64,000 nt of DNA. It comes from Halobacillus litoralis. GTDB lineage: Bacteria > Bacillota > Bacilli > Bacillales > Halobacillaceae. Position 1 is the first letter of the stretch. The number at the start of each line of letters is the position of its first letter. Below are positions 1 through 9,600 of the stretch, piece by piece. Both the position numbers and the translations under genes were made by a program. The stretch covers positions 124,001 to 188,000 of the forward strand of contig NZ_WMFA01000003.1 in assembly GCF_009856445.1 (NCBI RefSeq). Reading direction: 5' to 3'. The notes under the pieces are model-generated. The model was not told the origin of the DNA. It was given only the letters and a program-made list of their open reading frames with translations, and did not search any database.

Positions 1-245
1 AAACGATCAGCCGTAATGGCCTGGCTGTCGAATACGGCATCTCTACCTTACTATTCGAAATGCGAGGCATGGCCGATCACTACCGCGAAGATTATGTCCT
101 TGGACAGAAGAGTAATGGATACTTGATCCAACAAGCGGTAACAGCTATGAAAGCTACACTGAATGCTTTGGCGGATGGGTCGCTTGAATCTGCAGATCCT
201 TCCTTTTGGGATGCACTGCCGGAAAGCAACTATGATGGTGAATAA
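1..245 (+). CDS. C-terminal end of probable M14 zinc carboxypeptidase (5' truncated by window edge)
   Basis: The reading frame is open from base 3 and stops at TAA 243-245, so only the last 80 residues are visible and the true start lies outside the window. The segment EYGISTLLFEMRGMAD resembles the end of the M14 metallocarboxypeptidase fold, where the catalytic Glu follows a hydrophobic strand (here in LLFEMRG). The zinc-binding residues would be upstream and cannot be checked. The ATG at 60 is internal. A terminator follows directly. The family call rests on this short motif only. Confidence 0.5.
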   Translation, partial: TISRNGLAVEYGISTLLFEMRGMADHYREDYVLGQKSNGYLIQQAVTAMKATLNALADGSLESADPSFWDALPESNYDGE

Positions 246-250
246 TAAAA

Positions 251-285
251 GGGGAACTTCCTTAGCGGGGAGTTCTTTTTTTACC
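251..285 (+). terminator. Rho-independent terminator
   Basis: GAACTTCC pairs with GGGGAGTTC across a short loop and is followed by seven T. It closes the upstream carboxypeptidase gene. Confidence 0.75.
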
Positions 286-293
286 AGTTTTTC

Positions 294-370
294 GTTGATC
301 CAGCGCGCGTTCCGCTAATCCAGTGCGCGTTCCGCTGATCCAGCGCGCGTTCCGTTGGTCCAGCGCGCGC
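294..370. repeat. 20-bp tandem repeat array, about 3.5 clear copies
   Basis: Three consecutive 20-bp units (301-320, 321-340, 341-360) share the core CAGCGCGCGTTCCG and end in TGATC, TAATC or TGGTC. A partial unit follows at 361-370, and a degenerate one may precede at 281-300. The core holds the palindrome GCGCGC. The array sits between a terminator and the PAP2 gene. No coding function is apparent. It is one of five intergenic arrays in this window with a 20-21 bp period. Confidence 0.85.
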
Positions 371-549
371 CTCAGTCTCCCCACACATGTTTCGAGTACA
401 CGGACTATACAGAACACCGTACTAAAATACTTCTCCTCTCTTATATCTTTAAAATACGGAGAAAACCAGAGAAATTCTGCGATGAGCCGTTTATTTTCAG
501 CAGGTAAGGGAATGGTTTCTCACGAAAGAAAAAAGAAGGTGGAGAAGGT

Positions 550-1245
550 ATGCTATTTTCTGGAACGAAATTATCGGATTTATCCATCACCTCTGTATTA
601 CTTATTCTGATCGGATTTATTTCACTTGGGGTGAGCATTTATTTCTTTATTGATTTGACCAACAGTATCTTACAAGAAGAAAAGTTCGCGATTGACCAGC
701 AGGCGTTCGATTTGGCGCAGGCGGCTTCCTTTGGGGGAGCAGAAGCATTGGCAAAAGGAATTTCTAAGGCGGGATCGGTGATCTTCATGGTGATCATTTC
801 CCTTATTCTTGCTGTCTATTTGTTGTTCTTCTCCCCCTTCAGTCGCTGGGTAGGTGTGTATTTCATTCTGGCTATGGGAGGAGTCAGTGGTCTCACGGCA
901 GGTTTGAAATCATTCTCCAGTCGCGACAGACCAGCGTTTAAAGGCGATTATCATGGGGCTACATCCAGTTTTCCGAGTGGACATGCGTCCGGGGCCCTCG
1001 TTTTTTATGGTTTTATTATCTATCTTTTCGTAATCAGTCAACTTGAACAGAAATGGAAATGGACAATCAATACAGTTTTGGCTCTTATTGCTCTCTTTAT
1101 CGGGGTCAGCCGTGTTTATTTAGGGGTTCATTTCTTTACAGACGTGGTTGCCGGTTATTTATTTGGAATCGCCTGGCTGCTTCTGTGCCTCACTGCTCTT
1201 GAAGTGACCCTATGGCATCAACGGAGGAGACAAAGATTGTCATAA
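550..1245 (+). CDS. PAP2-family membrane phosphatase
   Basis: A 231-residue polytopic membrane protein with all three PAP2 signature motifs: KSFSSRDRP (KX6RP), SSFPSGH, and SRVYLGVHFFTD (SRX5HX3D), which supply the phosphate-binding and catalytic His residues. About six hydrophobic segments are visible. The long stretch between the first two membrane segments is probably extracytoplasmic. The family dephosphorylates lipid phosphates such as undecaprenyl pyrophosphate or phosphatidylglycerol phosphate; the substrate here is not known. The start at 550 follows a purine-rich AAGGTGGAGAAGG site. The motifs make the family call secure. Confidence 0.92.
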   Translation: MLFSGTKLSDLSITSVLLILIGFISLGVSIYFFIDLTNSILQEEKFAIDQQAFDLAQAASFGGAEALAKGISKAGSVIFMVIISLILAVYLLFFSPFSRWVGVYFILAMGGVSGLTAGLKSFSSRDRPAFKGDYHGATSSFPSGHASGALVFYGFIIYLFVISQLEQKWKWTINTVLALIALFIGVSRVYLGVHFFTDVVAGYLFGIAWLLLCLTALEVTLWHQRRRQRLS

Positions 1246-1316
1246 TCCCTTCTTTTTTCATGCTCCCTCTTTTTTTGAATAAATATAAAAGAGTGAGCTA
1301 AAAGGGGGATGACATC

Positions 1317-1745
1317 GTGGCTGTTATTAAAGCTCCAAGTAAACATATCGACATGTTGGCACGATTGCTGCGAGCGGAAGCTGTCGGAGAAGGAAAGCAG
1401 GGCATGCTGCATGTAGGAGCTGTGGCTGTGAACCGGGCAAGAGTGAATTGTTCGGATTTCAAAGGGGTAAGTACACTGCCGGAGGTGATCAATCAACCGA
1501 AAGCCTTTGAAGCCCTGCAGCACGGCATGTACTACCAGAGAGCGCGGGAAAGTGAAAGACGTCTGGCGCGCAAAAATGTGAAAGGGTATCGATCCTGGCC
1601 GGCGAAGTACAGTTTGTGGTACTTCAGGCCGGACGGAGACTGCCCGCCGACGTGGTATGGTCAGAGTCAGGTCGGAAGATACAAATCCCATTGTTTTTAT
1701 GAACCTGTAGCGGGTGAATGCGATGTGATTTACAATACATTTTAA
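1317..1745 (+). CDS. cwlJ: Spore cortex-lytic hydrolase CwlJ
   Basis: At 142 residues this matches B. subtilis CwlJ in length and nearly throughout in sequence, for example LLRAEAVGEGKQGMLHVGAV, CSDFKG, AKYSLWYFRPDGDCP and KSHCFYEP. It belongs to the SleB/CwlJ hydrolase_2 fold. CwlJ sits in the spore coat and degrades muramic-lactam cortex peptidoglycan during germination, triggered by Ca-dipicolinate, and in B. subtilis needs GerQ for assembly (gerQ is not in this window). There is no signal peptide, as is normal for CwlJ and unlike SleB. The start is GTG at 1317 after AAAGGGGG. A strong terminator follows. Confidence 0.95.
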   Translation: MAVIKAPSKHIDMLARLLRAEAVGEGKQGMLHVGAVAVNRARVNCSDFKGVSTLPEVINQPKAFEALQHGMYYQRARESERRLARKNVKGYRSWPAKYSLWYFRPDGDCPPTWYGQSQVGRYKSHCFYEPVAGECDVIYNTF

Positions 1746-1747
1746 TA

Positions 1748-1790
1748 AAGCTGACAGGTGGAAGTCCCGCCTGTCAGCTTTATTTTTATA
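1748..1790 (+). terminator. Terminator of cwlJ
   Basis: AAGCTGACAGG pairs with CCTGTCAGCTT, extended by GG/CC pairs around a small loop, and is followed by a T-rich run. Confidence 0.9.
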
Positions 1791-1914
1791 GATGAACCCA
1801 TTTGAAATTCCTGATAAGGGAAGAAAAAGCTACGAGATTCTTGCATACGACTGAATAAAACGAAACACAAAGGGTATGAACATATATAGATGTTCATGAA
1901 CTGGAGGGTCAAGA

Positions 1915-2379
1915 ATGGAGAAGATGAACCGAGGGATTATTACAGCCTTATCGGCAATTGGAATTGCTCAAGCACTAAAGATTGTCACTCATAAAACAGT
2001 GACCGGAGAATGGGATTTGAAGCAGATCGCGACTACAGGGGGCCAGCCGAGTTCCCACTCTGCTGGTGTCTCGGCCCTTGCCACATATATCGCTGCTAAC
2101 AAAGGCTCACGTCATACGGAAACAGCTCTCGCTACGATTTTTGGTGTGATCGTTATGTATGATGCTCAAGGGATCAGACGTCATACCGGTGAAATCGCTC
2201 AACTGGTCAACGATCTGGAAGATAACTTTGCCGCGATTTCTGTTGACTTTCCGAGTTCTGATTTCGTAGAACGGGATAAGGAACTGAAGGAGCTTCTTGG
2301 TCATCAGCCCATTGAAGTTCTGGGCGGAGCTATTCTGGGAGCTGCTCTTGGGTACTTTTCTGCAAAACTCGAAGGATAA
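1915..2379 (+). CDS. yuiD: Divergent PAP2-family protein YuiD (DUF212)
   Basis: A 154-residue membrane protein with the DUF212 signatures GGQPSSHSAG, MYDAQGIRRHTGEIA and LLGHQPIEVLGG. The family is a distant branch of the PAP2 fold and keeps the PSSH and RRHTG motifs that correspond to PAP2 motifs 2 and 3. Its biochemical role is not established. The start is ATG 1915, seven bases after GGAGGG; a second Met lies four codons in. It may be co-transcribed with the small gene at 2424. Confidence 0.9.
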   Translation: MEKMNRGIITALSAIGIAQALKIVTHKTVTGEWDLKQIATTGGQPSSHSAGVSALATYIAANKGSRHTETALATIFGVIVMYDAQGIRRHTGEIAQLVNDLEDNFAAISVDFPSSDFVERDKELKELLGHQPIEVLGGAILGAALGYFSAKLEG

Positions 2380-2423
2380 AGGAATCCAATCGGGCGAAAA
2401 GTAAATCCAGGAGGTGAATTCGA

Positions 2424-2567
2424 ATGAACCAATCGAACAATCCTGGACAAGATGTGTTTGCAAAATCGGGAACGAATGTGAGTGAAGTGAAACGTCGGAA
2501 TGAACAATCCGGGCTTTCCTACAATCAAGTGAAAGAGATGCTCGCTCATAAACAAAATCAAAAATGA
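2424..2567 (+). CDS. 47-residue small protein, possibly a gamma-type small acid-soluble spore protein
   Basis: It has a very strong ribosome site (CAGGAGGTGAATTCGA) before ATG 2424 and 47 codons. The segment FAKSGTNVSEVKRRNEQS resembles the repeated T-N-x-x-x-V-K-x-x-N-x-Q-S motif of gamma-type SASP, and the protein is hydrophilic and rich in Asn, Gln and Lys. Gamma SASP serve as an amino acid store in spores. Only one repeat copy is present instead of two or more, so the assignment is tentative. The tail, GLSYNQVKEMLAHK, looks helical. A terminator follows at once. Confidence 0.65.
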   Translation: MNQSNNPGQDVFAKSGTNVSEVKRRNEQSGLSYNQVKEMLAHKQNQK

Positions 2568-2575
2568 TGATAACA

Positions 2576-2608
2576 AAGGCCTGTCCGATAAAGGGACAGG
2601 CCTTTTCC
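2576..2608. terminator. Terminator between convergent small genes
   Basis: AAGGCCTGTCC and GGGACAGGCCTT form an 11-bp stem with a six-base loop, followed by TTTTCC. Flanking A and T runs could let it serve both convergent genes. Confidence 0.88.
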
Positions 2609-2633
2609 TCGTAAGGAAGTGTTACCATTGGTG

Positions 2634-2807
2634 CTATTGTTCTTCATTCACATCTACTGCTGCTGTATTGTTGTTCATATAGGCAGCGGATAAGTGATCC
2701 TTTTCTTTGTTGTGTCCCTCGAGAGCTGCCTGCAACTTCTGGTTAGCAGATCCGCGGTCTCTGCCTTTCGGATTGTTTTTCTTTCTGCTTTCGCTATTTT
2801 TACTCAT
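2634..2807 (-). CDS. 57-residue hydrophilic protein, unrecognised
   Basis: An open frame of 57 codons preceded by an excellent ribosome site (CCAGGAGGAGGATGACG). The protein is highly charged and hydrophilic: a basic, Asn-rich N-terminus (SESRKKNNPKGRDRGSANQK) is followed by an acidic tail. Small size, composition and a position beside a possible SASP gene and cwlJ suggest a small spore protein. I do not recognise the family. The coding call rests on the ribosome site, the closed frame and its convergent partner's terminator. Confidence 0.7.
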   Translation of the reverse strand: MSKNSESRKKNNPKGRDRGSANQKLQAALEGHNKEKDHLSAAYMNNNTAAVDVNEEQ

Positions 2808-2975
2808 CGTCATCCTCCTCCTGGTGGTTCCTTATTAATTTCTCCAAGAATTCATTCCCTATGTCCTACTTTTCGTCGTTATTCGTGAATGAATACGATC
2901 AGTTTGAAAAGACTAAGAAAAAAGCACGGATATTGCAGTGAATAACTGAATGCAATCCAAATTGGAGGAGTTCAT

Positions 2976-3962
2976 ATGCCAGAAAGCCCTCGTTTATCCT
3001 CATCCGAAATCGGAACTTTATGGATGACTTATCAGCAGAAAACCATGATTCTTACCATGCTTGAGTATTTTATAGAACAAGCGGATGACCCTGAAGCCAA
3101 ACAAATCATGACGAATTTGAGATCAACGATCCAGCCCTATGTTGGGAAAATTGAATCGATGTTTCGAGCAGAAGATATTCCTGTTCCCATCGGCTTTACA
3201 CATGACGATGTCAATAAAGGGGTACCGAAGCTTTATGATAACGGTTTTGATATTATGTTTTTGCGTTTGGTGAAAGAGATAAGCATGGGCATGCACACAT
3301 TGAATTTAACCATGTCTTATCGTCCGGATGTCACATTGTTGTATCAGGAGCTGACCCAGATCACTCAAAAGTGTTATGACGATTGTACACAATTCTTACT
3401 GACCAAAGGTTATCTACCTAAATCTCCTTATGTTTCTGTTCAAAAGCAGGTGGAGCATGCGAAAGGGACGAATTATTTAGGGATGATCAATCCGTTAAAA
3501 GGGAAGCGGGCGTTAAACACGGTCGAAATCGCTCATATCCACCATTCTATCGAATCAAACGTAACGGGGATGCACATGATATTTGGTTTTGCTCAATGTG
3601 CTACCCATAAAGATGCCAGTGATTATTTTTATAGAGGCGGAGAATTAGCGAAAGGCGTAATCAAAGAAATGAGTGAAGTCCTATTGCAGAACGACATTCA
3701 GTTCCCTACAACCGCGGGTGGAAATATCACCACTTCGAAAGTGCCGCCATTTTCCGATAAGATCATGATGTATTGTGTGAGTTTATTCTGCAGTTTTTCA
3801 CTAGGAGGCAATTCTTTAGGAACTGCGTTCAGTTTACGGAATGACCTGCCTGCGAAGTTGACCATCTTTATGAAAGATATTTTCGAGTATGCTCATAAAG
3901 GTGCGAAACTCATGATCGAGCATGGCTGGATGGAAGAACCGCCACAAACCATTAAGCATTGA
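2976..3962 (+). CDS. DUF3231 family protein
   Basis: A 328-residue, mainly helical protein made of two halves related to each other, the usual DUF3231 architecture: each half has a helical bundle containing a segment such as DIMFLRLVKEISMGMHTLNL or CVSLFCSFSLGGNSLGTAFS. The family is common in Bacillales and of unknown function. The fold looks ferritin-like in helix layout, which is my inference. The start at 2976 follows TTGGAGGAG. It is monocistronic, closed by a terminator. Confidence 0.85.
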   Translation: MPESPRLSSSEIGTLWMTYQQKTMILTMLEYFIEQADDPEAKQIMTNLRSTIQPYVGKIESMFRAEDIPVPIGFTHDDVNKGVPKLYDNGFDIMFLRLVKEISMGMHTLNLTMSYRPDVTLLYQELTQITQKCYDDCTQFLLTKGYLPKSPYVSVQKQVEHAKGTNYLGMINPLKGKRALNTVEIAHIHHSIESNVTGMHMIFGFAQCATHKDASDYFYRGGELAKGVIKEMSEVLLQNDIQFPTTAGGNITTSKVPPFSDKIMMYCVSLFCSFSLGGNSLGTAFSLRNDLPAKLTIFMKDIFEYAHKGAKLMIEHGWMEEPPQTIKH

Positions 3963-3967
3963 AAGAA

Positions 3968-4002
3968 AAGAAACCTGACGATCTCTCGTCAGGTTTTTCT
4001 AT
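3968..4002 (+). terminator. Terminator of the DUF3231 gene
   Basis: AAACCTGACGA pairs with TCGTCAGGTTT around a TCTC loop, followed by T residues. Confidence 0.9.
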
Positions 4003-4017
4003 GTCAAGATTTCCATA

Positions 4018-4046
4018 TTGACATCCTCCCCTTAATCGTTTAACAT
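4018..4046 (+). promoter_or_regulatory. Probable sigma-A promoter of tcyABC
   Basis: TTGACA (4018-4023), a 17-base spacer and TAACAT (4041-4046) lie about 55 bases before tcyA. The -35 is perfect and the -10 is weak (4 of 6). I saw no riboswitch or T-box in the short leader. Confidence 0.55.
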
Positions 4047-4100
4047 CGTAAAAGTCATTAAAACATATCAACTTACTTGGTTTTAAGGGAGGATTCTTAT

Positions 4101-4922
4101 ATGAAAAAATTCGTTTTGTTTTTATCCATAGGTTTTCTAGCGACAGTTCTCGTCGCTTGCGGAAGCAGTGAGGAAGGCGATCAGGTTTCTTCCAGTGAAG
4201 GAAATGAGTCCACTGATCAGACTTTACTTGAACAAATTCAGGAAAGTGGAGAATTGGTGATTGGTACAGAAGGTACGTATCGTCCATACACCTTCCACGA
4301 TGAAAATGATAAACTGACGGGTTTTGATGTAGAGATTGCGCGAGAAGTAGCGGATCGTCTTGGAGTCAAACCTGTATTCAACGAAACGAAATGGGATTCC
4401 ATGTTCGCGGGTCTCAATGCGGAACGTTTCGATATGGTTGCCAACCAGGTAGGAATTACGGAAGAACGCCAGGAAGAGTATTCCTTTTCTGATCCTTACA
4501 TCCAGTCTTCAGCGGTCATTGTCACACATAAAGACAATGAATCCATTCAGAACTTCGAGGATTTGGAAGGTGTCAATGCGGCTCAGTCGATGACGAGTAA
4601 TTATGCAGACATTGCCCGCGATAATGGCGCGGAAATCACAAGTGTAGAAGGATTCAACGAATCGATGCAGCTGCTTGCAACGAAACGCGTGGAAGCGACT
4701 GTCAACGATCGTTTGTCTGTGCTTGATTATTTGAACAACCGTGAGGATGCACCGGTGAAAATCGCTGCTCGTCAGGACGATGCTTCTCAAAGCGGCTTGC
4801 TTTTCCGACAAGGCAATGAAGATCTTGTAAAAGCGGTCAACGAAGCACTCCAGGAAATGAAAGACGACGGGACATACCTTGAAATTTCCGAGAAGTGGTT
4901 TGGTGAAGATGTATCTAAGTAA
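4101..4922 (+). CDS. tcyA: Cystine-type amino acid ABC transporter, substrate-binding lipoprotein
   Basis: A 273-residue family 3 solute-binding protein. Residues 1-20 form a lipoprotein signal with lipobox LVAC, so it is anchored to the outer face of the membrane. The mature protein carries LVIGTEGTYRPYTFHD, LTGFDVEIAREVADRLG and ETKWDSMFAGLNAERFD, very close to B. subtilis TcyA of the L-cystine importer TcyABC. The start is ATG 4101 after AAGGGAGGATTC; an earlier in-frame codon at 4077 has no ribosome site and would spoil the signal. It overlaps the permease gene by 14 bases. Cystine specificity is inferred from similarity. Confidence 0.88.
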   Translation: MKKFVLFLSIGFLATVLVACGSSEEGDQVSSSEGNESTDQTLLEQIQESGELVIGTEGTYRPYTFHDENDKLTGFDVEIAREVADRLGVKPVFNETKWDSMFAGLNAERFDMVANQVGITEERQEEYSFSDPYIQSSAVIVTHKDNESIQNFEDLEGVNAAQSMTSNYADIARDNGAEITSVEGFNESMQLLATKRVEATVNDRLSVLDYLNNREDAPVKIAARQDDASQSGLLFRQGNEDLVKAVNEALQEMKDDGTYLEISEKWFGEDVSK

Positions 4923-5607
4923 CATCTTCACAGACCCTGAAATGGAAAAGTATATCGATATTATCGTAAGCTCTTTTCTCCCTTTGGTGAAAGGGGCTTT
5001 GTATTATACAATTCCGCTCACATTGATTACATTTGCCATCGGATTAGTGTTGGCTGTGATTACTGCACTCATGAGGCTTTCCAACATGAAAGTTCTTCAG
5101 TGGATCGCCAGGACCTATGTGTCGATTATTCGCGGGACACCTTTGCTTGTGCAATTGTTCATCATTTTCTTCGGACTCCCGTCTGTGGGCGTAACGATTA
5201 ACCCGTTGTATTCTGCCATCATCGGCTTTTCCTTGAATATGGGAGCTTACAATTCTGAGATTATTCGTGCGGCCATTTTGTCGATCCCAAAAGGGCAGTG
5301 GGAAGCCGCTCATTCAATCGGGATGACCAATTTTCAGGCTCTCCGACGTGTTGTACTCCCTCAAGCGACGAGAGTATCGATCCCACCATTATCGAACTCC
5401 TTTATCGGCTTGATTAAGGATACCTCGCTGGCATCGACAATTACGTATACGGAAATGTTCCGAAAAGCACAGGAAATCGCAGCAACGAACTATCATTTCC
5501 TGCTCGTCTATACCGAAGCTGCCGTCATTTACTGGATCATATGTATCGGTCTTTCCTTCGTTCAGGACCGTGTAGAGAACAGGTTGGATCAATATGTCGC
5601 AAAATAG
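4909..5607 (+). CDS. tcyB: Cystine-type amino acid ABC transporter permease
   Basis: A 232-residue His/Glu/Gln/Arg/opine-type permease with about five membrane segments. The EAA loop is recognisable (QWEAAHSIGMTNFQALRRVV), followed by LPQATRVSIPPLSNSFIGLI, the site that docks the ATPase. ATG 4909 was chosen because it lies inside the end of tcyA with GGTGAA just upstream, a translational-coupling arrangement. The alternative TTG at 4879 is deeper within tcyA. It forms the membrane channel with TcyA and TcyC. Confidence 0.9.
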   Translation: MYLSNIFTDPEMEKYIDIIVSSFLPLVKGALYYTIPLTLITFAIGLVLAVITALMRLSNMKVLQWIARTYVSIIRGTPLLVQLFIIFFGLPSVGVTINPLYSAIIGFSLNMGAYNSEIIRAAILSIPKGQWEAAHSIGMTNFQALRRVVLPQATRVSIPPLSNSFIGLIKDTSLASTITYTEMFRKAQEIAATNYHFLLVYTEAAVIYWIICIGLSFVQDRVENRLDQYVAK

Positions 5608-5619
5608 GAGGGTGCTGCT

Positions 5620-6357
5620 ATGATTATTGTCAAAGACCTCAACAAATCTTTTGGAGATTTGCATGTACTGAAGAATATCAATATGGATGTCGACCGAGGA
5701 GAAGTGGTTGTTGTCATCGGCCCCTCGGGTTCTGGGAAAACGACGCTGCTCCGTTCTTTGAACATTCTTGAGACACCGGAAGAAGGAGAAATCACGATTG
5801 GAGATCAGTCGATGGATTTTTCCAAGCCTTCAAAGAAAAAACAGGTCGTCGAATTCAGAAAACAAACCGGGATGGTCTTTCAAAACCATAATCTCTTCCC
5901 TCATCTCACCGCACTCGAAAATGTAATGGAAGGGCCAGTGACTGTACAAAAAGTATCCAAAGCGAAAGCACGCGAGCGAGCGGCGGATATCTTAACGAAG
6001 GTCGGCCTTGGAGAGAAGCTGGATGTTTATCCCCATCAACTCTCCGGGGGGCAGCAGCAGCGCGTCGGCATTGCCCGTGCTCTTGCGACCGGAGTGGAAG
6101 TCATCTTGTTCGATGAACCGACTTCGGCTCTCGACCCTGAGCTTGTCGGTGATGTTCTTGATGTTATGAAAGAACTTGCGGAAGAAGGGATGACGATGGT
6201 TGTCGTCACCCACGAAATGAGCTTTGCGGAAGAGGTGGCCGACCGTGTCATCTTTATGGACCAGGGGGCTGTTGTCGAACAGGGAACCCCGGAGCAAATT
6301 TTCCAACAAACGAAAGAACCACGTACCCAGCAGTTCTTAAACCGGATACGGAAATGA
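5620..6357 (+). CDS. tcyC: Cystine-type amino acid ABC transporter ATP-binding protein
   Basis: A 245-residue ABC ATPase with Walker [11 protein letters not shown]-loop VFQNHNLFP, signature LSGGQQQR, Walker [15 protein letters not shown] and H-loop VVTHE, all intact. It couples ATP hydrolysis to import through TcyB. The ribosome site AGGAGG lies just after the tcyB stop, giving a 12-base gap and a tight three-gene operon closed by a terminator. Confidence 0.93.
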   Translation: MIIVKDLNKSFGDLHVLKNINMDVDRGEVVVVIGPSGSGKTTLLRSLNILETPEEGEITIGDQSMDFSKPSKKKQVVEFRKQTGMVFQNHNLFPHLTALENVMEGPVTVQKVSKAKARERAADILTKVGLGEKLDVYPHQLSGGQQQRVGIARALATGVEVILFDEPTSALDPELVGDVLDVMKELAEEGMTMVVVTHEMSFAEEVADRVIFMDQGAVVEQGTPEQIFQQTKEPRTQQFLNRIRK

Positions 6358-6388
6358 AGTCAGGCGTTTCTGCCTGGCTTTTTTATAT
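6358..6388 (+). terminator. Terminator of tcyABC
   Basis: GTCAGGC pairs with GCCTGGC around a GTTTCT loop, followed by six T. Confidence 0.85.
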
Positions 6389-6399
6389 GCAAGTCAGGT

Positions 6400-6483
6400 C
6401 GTTACTTTTCAACATTAGGACGCTGTTTGCCTTAAGACGGACGCTATTTTCGATCGTTAAACCCTTATCCACCGGCGTTAGGA
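6400..6483. repeat. Degenerate 21-bp tandem repeat, four units
   Basis: Four successive 21-base blocks (6400, 6421, 6442, 6463) share the phrase CGCT-TTT near the start, and three end in GGA. They lie just past the tcyC terminator. The units are strongly diverged, so this would go unnoticed without the clearer arrays elsewhere in the window. Confidence 0.5.
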
Positions 6484-6609
6484 TGACATCATAAAAAGCC
6501 AGGTCACCACTACACGTAGATTTGTTTGAATATTCTTTACTTCCTGGTCATAAACTCATAAACTGTGAGTGAGCAAGTATTTTCCATTACATACGTTGGA
6601 GGAAATGCT

Positions 6610-9600
6610 ATGAAGACATTAGAGCGCGTAAGCATTGTAGAATACGAAGACAAGTATGCAGCATCCGTTGCAAAAATGTGGAATGAGAGCCGTGATAACT
6701 GGGGCGGCGATGCGGTTGTCACAACGGCCGAGGACGTCTTGGAAAAAGAATCGAAATCTACGAATCTTCATTTGTTTCTTGCTGTAGTAGAAGATGAAGT
6801 GGTCGGTTATTGCGGGCTTTCCGAATATAAGGAAGATACAGGCGCCCTTTATATCCCTCTTTTGAATGTCCATCCCGGGTATCAAGGGTTGAAGATCGGT
6901 AAAAAATTACTGCTTCAAGCCATAGATAAAACCGTCGAATACGGGTGGCCGCGGCTTGATCTTTTTACATGGCCGGGGAATACGAAAGCGGTACCGCTTT
7001 ATAAAAAATGCGGCTTTTTCTGGGAGGATCGTGATGATGCGACTCATTTGATGAATTTCATGCCACAAGTTCTCCAAATCGAAGCCTTGAAACCCTTTTT
7101 CAAAAAGCACGACTGGTACTCCACGAGCGTGAGACCGATGGAGATCAAACCTGATGGAACGAAGGAAAAAGGGTTCACGTTCTATGAATATCATTGGGAA
7201 GCAGGAGACGAATTTGTCCGGATCCAAGTTGAACGCACAGGACGTGGAATGACTCTCATCGAAACGAATGACTGGCGGGTAGAGATGGAGGTCCCGGACT
7301 TTAAACTGTTGGAAAAGACGGACTATCCTGTGAGCTATCGCGTAAAGAACTTCACAGAAAAGCCAATGGAAGTTTCTATGTCAGGAGATTCTTCGGCACT
7401 TGTCAAAGAGGACCTGAATGAAGAAACAGAAGTGGAGTCCGAATGGAGTGCGGTATCTAACGTGCAAGTTCAAGTACCGGACCAGGAACCGAGCGCATGG
7501 AAAACGCATCCCGTCATCGGAGCAGTCATCACAATCAACGGCGATCGTATTCCATTGAGATCGGGTGTTTTCCCGCTGCAGGCAGGGAAGGTGGATATTC
7601 GGACGGTCCAAAAATATTGGCGGCCCCGGCAAAAAGGTACGCTTTATCTGGATGTAGAAAGTCGTATGGCAGACAAGGCGGTGTTGACAGTCAAGTTGCC
7701 ACACCAGGAAGTGGTTGAGTGGTCGGCATCATCGGTTCAAGTGGAGGTGGAAGGCAAAGGACGCGCGACCATTCCGGTTTCTGTTGAATTGTTGAAGAAT
7801 GGCTTTTTACATGAGGAAGTGCAGGTAGATGGACGTACGGACACTGGTCATTCTTTTTCCTTCCGTACAAAGATTGCGCTCGCTTTTCCGGGATACGGTG
7901 GGAAATTTGGAGGAGACACCGATACAGATTGGTATGGATATAACGGACCTTTTTTTGTGAAGGTTGAAAAAAGAAATCACATGGTGTTTGTGGGATCAGT
8001 CCGGTCGAAAGAAGACCCGCTGCTCCTCATGACACCAAAGCTTGGCCAGCCATTCAGTGAAGAGTTTTCGAAAAAGATGGCGACGATCGAGTATGTGGAG
8101 CTGGCCGAAGCGTTTGTAGTGAAAACCTCTCTTGAGTCGGAAGCGTTCCCGGGGATTTTGTTGAACAATTATTACAAAATCTATGGTGATGGACTTGTCG
8201 AGGTCCATCACGAACTCATCAATAACGGGGAGGATAATTATAAAGATCTTCATTTGCTGCAGCCTGTCTTTCCGAAATATAAGGCCTTGGCTCTTCCGAA
8301 TGAAGATGGTGTTGTCATTGGTACAGAAGCCTTGATTCCCTTTACGGAATACTTACGCGAAAAAGATCTCTCTGAACGGTGGCTCTACACGACGAATCGT
8401 GCTGGGGATACGTTCGGTATGGCGTGGCCGGAAGAAGCGACGGGAAGAAAAGACGACTGGCGGTTCGCTTTTGAATATCAGCTTGACCAACTTTCCTCAG
8501 GAGAAAAAAGGTGTATGGGTCCCCTTCAAATCGGTGTAAATGCTGCGGGTGACTGGTCTGCCTGGCGTGAAATGGTCATCGGTGAGGCTGATCCACTTCC
8601 GGAGAAACCAGTGTTTGAGATGGTACCGAAAGAAGGGATTGTTTCAAAAGCAGGGCATGAAGTGACCCACTCATTCCGTTCTTTACTGACTCCGCATGTG
8701 TATGGAACGTTGACGGTTGGATATGAAGGCAATTCTTATAGAAAAGAAGTGAAACGGGAGGACGGCGTCACCGCTATCGATGTGCCGATCGTCCATGAAC
8801 GTCCGGGTTTCGCTGATTTGTCTGGTACTTTCCGTTCTGAAGGAAGAAACGCGGAGTTCAAGTCTTATCAGCTCGTCCAGGGAGATCAGAAGGTGGACGT
8901 CAGCCAAAAAGATGATTGTTGGACGGTCGATAACGGTGTCTTGACGTATTCAGCCTCGGCCTCTTATTTTCCTGGTTTCTATTCTCTCTGTCATCAAGGA
9001 CGTGAGTTCCTTCATCATCAATATCCGGAAGCAGGTCCGAGAAGCTGGTGGAATCCATGGGGTGGAGGACTGCGTTATGTTTTGGACGGTGTGAGTCCTT
9101 TTTCGATGATGAAAGAAGAAACGAAAGTAGAAGCCATTTCGAAGGAAGACCAGGATGGGAATGATTGGACGGGAATTTGTCTCACTACAACTTTCCATGA
9201 GCACGAAAAAATGAAAGGTTTGACCTTGAAACAATATGCGCTGACATTACCTGAAGTGCCGATCGTAGCCGTCTATGCAGAAATTGAACAGGGAGCCCCT
9301 CGTACCTTTGCTGCTGAGAAAATAGCATTGGAAGCCTTTTTTAAACCGGGTGAACACTTATCCTCAAGCTTTGCCAGAGTCTCGACAGATGGTGTTTTTC
9401 ATACGTATAATGCCGGGGTAGAAGAATATGATCTTGAATCCGGTCCCTCTGTTGTCATTGGATCGGATGGGGAGAAAGATCACCTGATGATGGTCCACCC
9501 CCAAACGCGGAAGCAGGCAGAAATGTATATGAACCAGGACGTTTTTCTCGTGGAATCCGTTCACGAATGGTCCGCTTCCTCACAGAAGGTAGCGGCGGTT

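Noticed and set aside
1218-1691. 157-codon minus-strand frame opposite cwlJ
   Set aside because: It is a shadow of cwlJ, whose identity is certain from full-length similarity.
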